Assembly (NCBI RefSeq): GCF_050624435.1
Contig: NC_134531.1
Location: 250,122,812 to 250,186,811 of the forward strand
Reading direction: 5' to 3'
DNA length: 64,000 bases
Origin: Tenrec ecaudatus
Lineage: Eukaryota > Chordata > Mammalia > Afrosoricida > Tenrecidae
In this document: piece by piece, positions 56,440 through 64,000 of the stretch
How positions within the stretch are numbered: position 1 is the stretch's first letter
Layout of the letters: every line of letters begins with the position of its first letter
Notes under the pieces: generated by a model
What the model was told of the DNA's origin: nothing
The model's database searches: none
What the model saw: the letters and a program-made list of their open reading frames with translations, nothing else
Program-made: the position numbers and the translations under genes

Positions 56440-56565
56440 GAACCTGGAGACACAATGGTTGCGTGTCTGGCTGCTAACAGAGAGATTGGCAGTTTGAACT
56501 CACTGATCCCCATAGAGAGAGTAAAGACTGCCTGCTCCCATGAAGACTCCTAGCCTGGTGCTATC
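56440..56565 (+). repeat. AfroSINE, partial
   Basis: 'ggaacctggagacacaatgg', 'tgctaacagagagattggca', 'gaagactcctagcctggtgc'. Head half; with the previous copy it forms an inverted pair. Confidence 0.8.
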
Positions 56566-56566
56566 T

Positions 56567-56832
56567 GTCCGTTTGTGGTGCTATGGTGGGTTGTGTGTTG
56601 CTGTGATGCTGGAAACCATGTAACTGCCGTTTCAAATGCCAGCAGGGTGACCCCAAGTGAAGAGGTGTCAGGGAAATTTCCAGGCTAAGAACAGAATACA
56701 AAGAAGGGTTCCACTGCCCACTTCAGAGGAAGTAGCAGCTGACAACCCTAACACTATAGCACAGGGTGCTTCTGCCCTGCCGGGTCACAGGGAGTCAGAA
56801 TCGCCTCAATGGCACACAACAACCAACAACAC
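56567..56832 (+). mobile_element. Short RTE-derived composite (5' end plus 3' tail)
   Basis: 56580-56745 matches the RTE 5'UTR seen at 24020-24180 ('gttgctgtgatgctggaaac', 'tttcaaatgccagcagggtg'). From about 56765 it switches to an RTE/AfroSINE-type terminus ('cagggagtcagaatcgcctc') and ends in an AAC-rich tail. The whole coding region is missing. Confidence 0.7.
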
Positions 56833-57034
56833 CTTTGAGGAAGGAAATCTCCTTCAGTAGGGCTGGGTGAATTTAAACTGGGCGGCTTCTTGGTTAGCAC
56901 TTGAGCTCTGAATCATCTCATCACCAGGGCTCTCATCTTCATGATGCAGGCAAATAAAGCCATCTTGGTCCTGCTTAGTATTGCCAGCGTCAGCATGCTC
57001 TTTCTCCCATAAGCACATGTCTGGTGGTTGGACC

Positions 57035-58085
57035 GCAGCAAATCCGCTTGCTGTTGAGTTGACTCTGTTTCCTGGTGACCCTGTGTGTGTCAGAGTAGAA
57101 GTGAACCATAAAGTTTTCTTTGATTAAAAAATGTTTTATTGTGAGTTGGGTGAAGATTAAAGAGCAGCTCAGCTGCCCATTGAGCAATGCATATACATTT
57201 TGTTTCATGTCATTGATAGCAATTCCCACAATGTACCATCACTTTCCCCACATCCTCTTCTTGTTTCTTATCTCCAAGCTTCCTTCATTCTCAAATTTTC
57301 TGAACTTTGTTCTTGGGGAAATGCTGTCTTTTGATCTCATGTGACCTATTATTCTAAGGTATTTGTATGTCTCTAATGTCATTGTTCCCATTATAGACCT
57401 GTCTATTGTTTGGTTGAACATCGCGCCATGATGAGTTCAGTTCCAGGCCTTCAGGGTGACTAACTAAGGGCCATAGTCTTGGGAATTTCACCAGCCTGTA
57501 TCCAAACAGTAAGTTTTGTCTTTTACCATGATTTTGAGTTTTGCCCTACATTTCCCTTCTACTCTAGTCAAGACCTTCTAATGTGATCTCTTTCACAGCA
57601 ATTGGTAGTGGGAGCTAGGCACCATCTAGTTCTTCTGGTCTTCCAGTGGTGGCGACTGATATTTGCTTGGGTCACCAGCCATTGCCTCATTGTGCCCAAT
57701 CAGTTCTCCTCACTCTGCTGTCCTCTGGATGGGGAAAAAGCAGCTGTTATCCCTTCCTTGGCTGCTCAGGAACTTTGAACATCCCAGAGACGATGGATGG
57801 TCTTGATCTCCCAGGCTCAACAACTCATTCCCTCACAGTTTTTGCATCTGTCTAAGAGGTTTTATTTTCCTCCCCCCTTTTTATAACATTGGTCCCTGTA
57901 TAGTCCACCACATGCCTGGATCTACTTAACAGCCAAGGTCAATACATTCTATAAGCTTTCCAATGGCCAAGGATTCTGAAGAATATTGCCAGGCTTCTGT
58001 TTCACAGCTCCTCTGAGAGGTTTGGGAATGACAACCTTTCCCTTAATAGCCATGCTCATTAACTGTTTACACCCCTAGATACTGC
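57035..58085 (-). repeat. AfroSINE split by an old L1
   Basis: 57035-57118 ('gttgagttgactctgtttcc') and about 57965-58085 ('gaatattgccaggcttctgt' to 'cattaactgtttacaccc') are the two halves. Confidence 0.65.
57119..57950 (-). mobile_element. Older afrotherian-type L1 3'UTR
   Basis: 'aaaatgttttattgtgagtt', 'ttgatctcatgtgacctatt', 'gagctaggcaccatctagtt' and 'cttctggtcttccagtggtg' follow an older L1 3'UTR than the copies elsewhere in the window. Confidence 0.75.
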
Positions 58086-58099
58086 TTACTCTTAGAAAA

Positions 58100-58308
58100 C
58101 TCACTGCCATCCAATCTATGCTGACTCATAGCAAACTTGCAGGGCAGGGTAGAACTGCACCTGTGAGTTTGTCCCTGTGTCTGAGACTCGAACTCTTTAT
58201 GGGAGTAGAATGCCTGTCTTTCTCCCACAAAGCAGCTGGTGGTTTCGAACTGCGGATATCACAGTTAGCAGCCCAACGTGTAGCCACTAGGCCACAAAGG
58301 CTCCTTTT
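58100..58308 (-). repeat. AfroSINE
   Basis: 'actgccatccaatctatgct', 'agggcagggtagaactgcac', 'tagccactaggccacaaagg'. Confidence 0.92.
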
Positions 58309-58704
58309 CCTCTTAACAAAGAGTGGAAAAATAAGCAAACAGAACATTCCCCTGGTGCTTCCCGTGGATGCCGCAATGAAGGTCTGGATTAACTGAAGCT
58401 CCATTTACATGCGGACACATGCCTCCCTTGTTAATATTTGCATTGGACAAACCATTTCCTGCCCCGACATTTTGCATCTAGTTAAATGCCAGCAACTCTG
58501 AGAGATGTGGCTTTTACCTGCGACTCTGTCCTTTGGACAAGTCTTTGGTGCTCAATGGGGCTACTTTCAGTCTATGATCTTACATGCCCTTTTGGATCCC
58601 CCTCACCTCTGGTTTTTGTTCTGATTTTTTTAAAAAATGGATGAAGTGCTTCAGACTTAATATAATCTCTGCTGAATATTTAATTTGGAAATGTTAAGGC
58701 AGTT
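58309..58704. other. Unique non-genic sequence
   Basis: Nothing recognisable before the L1 5' end. Confidence 0.35.
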
Positions 58705-60502
58705 GGTGGAGAGGGAGAAAATGGCGACCAGATAGGTCTCATTCCTCGGGAACTCCTGCCGCCAGACCAGAAAATTGGGAGGTAAGGTGAAGGAAACTGG
58801 GAGATGGAGTCCTGAAATTAGAACTAGGGTCCCAGGGTTTCTCCTGAACCCCTTTTTGTGTGGGATTTCCACTCACAAAGCAAACCAAGAACGTTTTAAA
58901 GCGCTCTAGCTTTGGCGAGCCCGCAGGCGCCGGCTGTTCCCTTGCCGGGAATAGCGATTTCTGCAGGCAGATGCCCGAGAGGGGACAGAATCCCAGACAC
59001 AAGAGGAACCTCACCCGGAGCTCTCCACATGGTTGGCTGCCTTGAGCCCATGGCTAGGGGAGTGGTGGCGGGTAGCCATAATTTAGAATAAAAGAAAAAT
59101 ATAGTATTCTTAGATCTCTCTGGAAATAGAGTTATACCTTGGTCCTTGGCTCCACATGAGAAAAAATTCACACCGAAGCCTGTTTCATGATCCAAGTGAG
59201 TTTTATGAGAGAAGAAATTTCTGGATTACACAGCACCCATAGGACTCTTCTCGACCATGCAACCTGGCAGAAGCTGCTCCGCATCACGCAGAAAAAGTTC
59301 TCTCTCCCCCTCTCGACTCTGGGCTCCTGCCTTTTCAAGGATTCCACAGGGAGGTGTGGCACACAACCCCTGATCGACTCCATTGGCTGAATTGTATTCA
59401 TCTGGCCTAGGTGGGCCAATCCAGGTTTAGTGCCCACCCATGCCTACTGCCGGGAAACTGGACTCTCTGAGCATGTGCAGTGCACCACTCCTTGTTCCAG
59501 TGCTTGGCTCTCTGGGAATGCTTTAATGGACATCTTTTAGCCCTGCGCTAGTCTGCCTAACAGTATTACCTTAGGAAGATCGAGGTGTGGGAGAAAATAA
59601 GCAGAAAGTTGGGAGTCCAGTGAGCAAATTTAGTTCCAATTGGACGAGAAGAAAGCAACCCACCTAATAAGCTGGATCTCTCCCTCTGGGGGGGCAGCCT
59701 AAGAGCCCCAAATCGGAGCACATCACAAGCACAAAAAAAGGGGGTGAAATATATATTATTGGTTTAAAACTCAAACCCAAGTCTGGTTGCTCAGCTCCAA
59801 GGCTCACATAGGTGGAGGAGACCCTTAACATAAATCAGCATAAGAAGCAACCTAGCTAAGGAATGCCAAAACTCAGCAACAGGGCCTGGCGACTTTTAGC
59901 ATAACAAAGACCCGCTGTAGCAAGAGTCAGCTTTAAACTGCAAGGAGCTGCAGCCCAGTGAACTGTGAGGGACAATTACATTTGAGTATATTCTAGCTGG
60001 CCAGGGAGATAAAAAAATAAAATCCTCAGGCTCATCGGTCCTGCTTTTTCACTTTTTTGTCTCCTCTTTGCCTCTTTCTTGGTCTCTCGATGCTACTGCT
60101 AACTTCAGACAACTCCCCTTAGCCTAGGGCATTTACACCTGCGCCACACCCAGCTAGGTGAGCTCCACCCTGGGTAGCTAGCTAGGCTGTGAATAGCCCT
60201 GCTGACTCCCACCAGGGGATAGATACTCGGCTCAACTTCTTACTGGGAAATTCCTGTCTGTGTGCCTGGGGGCATAAGGCAGCTCGGTCAACACTCCTCA
60301 ACGCTCCAAGCTGCTGCATGAACCTCTGCCCAACCTCCGAAACACCAAAGCAGGCAACCCTTCTGGGTTACTCCCCTGAGAGGAAAGCCACAGGAGGATA
60401 AAGTGGTAGGTTAATTCCATAGTTAATTAAGCCATAGGCAGTTCGAAGAAGCACTCCTACAAGTCTCCGAGAGAGAGCCAGTGCTCTTCAACTCCCAAGA
60501 AA
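58705..60502 (+). promoter_or_regulatory. L1 5'UTR of a different type, split by an LTR
   Basis: The upstream part (58705-59103 and 59567-60110) shares no obvious sequence with the monomeric 5'UTR of the first L1. From about 60118 ('ctagggcatttacacctgcg') to the ORF1 start the two are clearly homologous. A YY1-type ATGGCG lies near the start. Confidence 0.75.
59108..59562 (-). mobile_element. Solo LTR, ERV1-type, inside L1 5'UTR
   Basis: 455 bp, same family as 13766-14211, with shared 'actcacttggatca' and 'agccaaggacc' blocks. On the minus strand it starts TGTTAGGCAG and ends TCTAAGA. Flanked by a perfect 4-bp duplication GTAT (59104-59107, 59563-59566). Confidence 0.88.
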
Positions 60503-61591
60503 ATGACATCTGGCTCATCTAAAACAACACAACATAAACAGCCATCTTCCCCAACGACCTCAACGAAAAAAACGGGAGAAACAAAAGGCAATGCCAGAAG
60601 ATGTCCTGAACATAATGACATGCATAGAGGAAGCAGACATTGAGCTGCCACAGAAAGAAATTTTCAGAATGCTACTTGGAGTCATAGAGGATATGAGGGA
60701 AACAATACAGAAAAAAGGATGAAACGAAAAAAGAGGTAAAAGCGATAAACCAAAGGGAAATTCAGGACCTTAGGGAGAGGATAACAAAAACCAGTAGCAC
60801 ACCCATGGACCTGGAGAATCGACTGGAGAAATCAGAGAACCAAATCAGTGACTTGGAGGACAGCCAAGCAGACTTTAACAAACGTGAACAGAAACCTAAT
60901 AAGATCATCAGAGAAGCTGAAGAAAACTTAAGAGCTATGCCTGATGCTATGAAGTGGAACAACATTAGAATTATTGGCTTACCAGAGGAAGACACAACAA
61001 AGAAGTCATCTGCAACAATAATGAGAGAATTCTTGGAGGAAAACTTCCCCAGTTTAGTGAATGAAAACCAGGCAACTATTCAGGTGGCTGAAAGAACCCC
61101 AGGAAGACTGGCTCCCAAGAAGTCACCAAGGCACATAATAGTTAAATTATCCAACTTTGGGGAAAAGGAGAAAATCATGAGAGCAGCTAGGGAAAAACAA
61201 GCAATCACATACCAAGGTTCCCAAATAAGAATATGCTCAGACCTATCAACAGAAACTATGAAGAAGAGGAGAGAGTGGAGTAACATATTCAAAAAAATTG
61301 AAGGAAAAGAATGTAAACCCAAGAATACTCTACCCAGCCAAACTATCCATCACGGTAGATGGAGAAGTGAGAGTCTTCCCAGACAAGGAAAAACTCAAAG
61401 AATATGTTAGAAGAATCCCAGCCACACAAAAGATCCTTCCTGACCCAGTATGGTCAGAAGAACAACACTCACCAAGCATAAATAAGAGACCACCACATAG
61501 AACAACCTCACCCAGAGGGCAAAAAAGGGAAAACAGACCTAAAGATAGCATTAACTTAAATATAGAAAGACTTGAAAGGCTGCTGAGGTAA
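60503..61591 (+). pseudogene. L1 ORF1, frameshifted, ending on the former ORF2 stop
   Basis: ATG at 60503 begins MTSGSSKTTQHKQPSSPTTS, and the coiled coil and RRM follow as in the first copy. Frameshifts fall near 60590 and 60720 and again near 61300. The central open block (60805-61410) covers residues from LENRLEKSENQISDLEDSQA through NNIRIIGLPEED to the end of the RRM. The C-terminal part (61298-61591) has the usual RILYPAKLSITVDGEV. In the first L1, ORF1 stops at 29576; here that stop is out of frame and reading continues as KDSINLNIERLERLLR to TAA (61589-61591). The final LR-stop lies within the former ORF2 terminus. Confidence 0.9.
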
Positions 61592-64000
61592 GCTTAAAAA
61601 AAAAAAAGGCAAATGGGGCATAGGGAAAAAGTTACGGTATACAAATATTCCTGGGGTGAGGACCAGATAATATGGCAGGGACCAGAACAAATACAGGTAT
61701 ACACATGGTAGAAAACTAAAAAAGGAGGCAGGGAAAGGAAAATTATAATAATAGAGAAAAGGGTAGAGGGGGCACAGGGCACTAACCCACTGAAGGGGAG
61801 GGTATTGTGTCTCCACAGGGAAAGAGGAACCAGACTTCAAACCCGATGCTCCAAGATGTGAATGGAACATGCCAGCATGGAGCAGGGAACCAGTGGCGAG
61901 GTCTGGGGGGCAGCCCCAACCCCAACTACTAAGGGGACATCTGCCCTTCCCCTCAGAAGAATTTATATCAAAGGACGGCACTGAATCTACAGTTCTGGAA
62001 GAGGGACATATCTGATCGGAGCACACGGGAGCAGATGAAGGGGGAGGAGGAGAGAGTGGAGCACATCATGGTCCACCAGGCCAGGAGGTCGATGTTCCCA
62101 ATTAGAACAGCTTGTCGACAGAGAGGACCACATGGCCGGCCCCACTGTGAGATACAACGTCCCTCACTGACCCATAGCCCTACACCGACAACACTGGGGG
62201 CACAGTGAGGGAATTGCACCCGATCGGATCTGCCACACCGAGGCAAAACATTAAGGGGGTGCAACATAACAGGAAGGGAATAGAGCGGCGAGGTCCCCAG
62301 GGAAAGCTGAAGGTATACTTTGGGGCCAGGGGTTGGTGCCCCAAGAGACTGGACTGGAAAACACTCCTAAAGGCCAACAAACAATCCTTGAACTAACCAT
62401 AAGCTTTTCTTTCTTGTGTTTTGTTTTGTTTTTGTCATTGGTTTGTTGTTGTTTTGTTGTATATTGTTCTTTGGTTGTGCTCTGTCTTGTTTTTGTGCAT
62501 GTTACTATCTCTGCAGGTCTGTCTAAATAAGGTAGGCTGGATGAACAATTGGAGGAGAAAACAACGGGACCGATAGTTCTGTGGGGACTTGGGAGACGGG
62601 GAAGTGGGGGGAAAGGCAGTGGTGTTAATAAACCCAGGGACAAGGGAACAACAAGCGATCCAAATCTGTGGTGAGAAGGGTGTGGGGGGCCTGGTTGGGC
62701 ATGATCAAGGGTAACGTAACTAAGAGGAATTGCTGAAATCCTGGTGGGGAATGAGTATGAGAGTGGGACAGGAGGGAAGTCAAAGGAAATAGAAGAAAGA
62801 GCTGGGAGGCAAAGGGCATTTATAGAGGTCTAGATAAAGACATGTACATATGCAAATATATTTATACATGAGGATGGGGAAATAGATCTATGTGCATATA
62901 TTTATAAGGTTAGTACACCCTCAATGCAAGAATATTTTCTTCTATTAAATTGGCATTCTATGATGCTCACCTTCCCGACACAACCGCTGTAAACAACTAA
63001 ATGTGGTGAAGACAGCTGATGCTGCCCGGCTATCAAAAGAGATAGCGTCTGGGGTCTTAAAGGCTTGAAGGTAAACAAGCAGCCATCTGGCTCAGAAGCA
63101 ATAAAGCCCACATGGAAGAAGCACACCAGCCTGTGTGACCACAAGGTGCTGAAGGGATCAGTGATCAGGCATCAAAGAACAAAAAAAAAATCATATCATT
63201 TTGTGTTCACCTCCCTGATATGATCTCTGAAGACAAATGCGTGCATAAGCAAATGTGGTGAAGAAAGCTGATGGTGCCCGGCTATCAAAAGATATAGCGT
63301 CTGGGGTCTTAAAGGCTTGAAGGTAAACCAGCAGCCATCTAGCTCAGAAGCAACAAAGCCCTCATGGAAGAAGCACACCAGCCTGTGCGATCAAAAGGTG
63401 TCAAGGAATCAGGAATCAGGCATCATCAGAACAAAAATCTTACCATAGTGAATGAGCGGGGGAATGCGGAGTGGAGACCCAAAGCCCACTTGTAGGCCAC
63501 TAGACATCCCCTTACAGAGGGTCTTGGGGAGGAGACAAGACAGTCAGGGTGCGACGTAGGAATGATGAAAAATACAACTTTCCTCTAGTTCCTAAATGCT
63601 TCCTTCCCCTCCCCTCCCTGCCCCCCCGCCCCCCCGTCATGATCCGAATCCTACCTTGCAAGCCTGACTAAACCAGAGGAGGTATACTGGTGCGGGTGAG
63701 AACTGGAAACACAGGAAAGTCAGGGCAGATGATCCCCTCAGGACAAGTGGTGTGAGTGGCGATACTGGGAGGGAATAGGGAGGGTGGGTTGGAAAGGGAG
63801 AGCCTATTTCAGGGATCTGCATGTGACCTCCTCCCTGGGGGACATACAACAGAAAAGTGGGTGAAGGGAGACGTGGGACAGAGCAAGATATGACAAAATA
63901 ATAATTTATAAATTATCAGGGGTTCATGCGGGAGGAGGGAGTGGGGAGGGAGGGGAAAAAATGAGGACCTGATGCCAGGGGCTTGGGTGGAGAGCAAATG
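61592..64000 (+). other. L1 3'UTR, incomplete at window end
   Basis: Aligns with 33531-36020 throughout. Both halves of the internal duplication are present (about 62945-63190 and 63200-63415). At the position where other copies have a microsatellite (63430-63445) there is only 'aaaaatcttaccatagtg'. The polypurine block starts near 63930. Confidence 0.9.

Larger units (their letters stand above)
58705..64000 (+). mobile_element. Second L1: 5'UTR, ORF1, no ORF2, 3'UTR (runs off window)
   Basis: Order: L1 5' end with AAAATGGCGACC (about 58718), a 5'UTR split by a solo LTR, ORF1 (60503-61591), then immediately the L1 3'UTR. The roughly 3.9 kb of ORF2 present in the first element are absent. The 3' end and right-hand duplication lie beyond base 64000. 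Confidence 0.92.

Overview
This is a mammalian nuclear window with almost no host coding sequence, built from layers of transposable elements. The repeats point to Afrotheria. About thirty copies of the AfroSINE type are present (end motif resembling GTCGCTATGAGTCGG). There is a BovB/RTE-type LINE whose 3' end resembles that SINE's, a tRNA-Gly-headed SINE, and an L1 lineage with an unusually long 3'UTR of the kind I know from afrotherian genomes. One copy of a SPIN-type hAT MITE (16988-17182) narrows the guess: in the published SPIN distribution as I remember it, the afrotherian carrier is the tenrec. The species call is inference.

Layout. 1-0.5 kb: a COX7C retrocopy with an intact 63-codon frame. 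0.5-24 kb: unique DNA with AfroSINEs, RTE, L2, MIR and hAT fragments, an L1 3' piece inserted in an RTE (3881-6583), a solo ERV1 LTR with a perfect 4-bp duplication (13766-14211), SPIN, and an ERVL-like LTR inside an old L1 (18469-18927). 24-38.4 kb: RTE copies, one split by a full-length L1 of about 8.9 kb (27327-36273). That L1 has a monomeric 5'UTR, ORF1, ORF2 and a 2.7-kb 3'UTR, and its target duplications match. 38.7-41.7 kb: an old L1 holding an AfroSINE that is itself split by an env-less ERVL-like remnant (RT piece, dUTPase, 3' LTR). 41.7-58.7 kb: mostly unique DNA with AfroSINEs, two minus-strand L1 insertions (43805-45382, 51514-52591), an MLT2-like LTR and a short RTE-derived composite. 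58.7-64 kb: a second L1 that has ORF1 but no ORF2, carries a solo LTR in its 5'UTR, and runs off the window.

How the parts relate. The RTE presumably supplied the enzyme that mobilised AfroSINE, because they share 3' ends. L1 presumably supplied the machinery for the COX7C retrocopy. It probably also made a tiny insertion inside the large L1's own ORF2: the 3' end of tRNA-Arg(ACG) including CCA, a short A-tail, a 6-bp duplication, and an A-to-T change at position 58, where the mature tRNA normally carries m1A. The L1 copies also show three 3'-end innovations: a duplicated polyadenylation tail, a microsatellite at a fixed site, and an internal tandem duplication. No CRISPR array, operon or functional multi-gene system is present. 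Family names were assigned by eye from remembered consensus sequences, and repeat boundaries are usually good to 10-30 bp except where a duplication is given.
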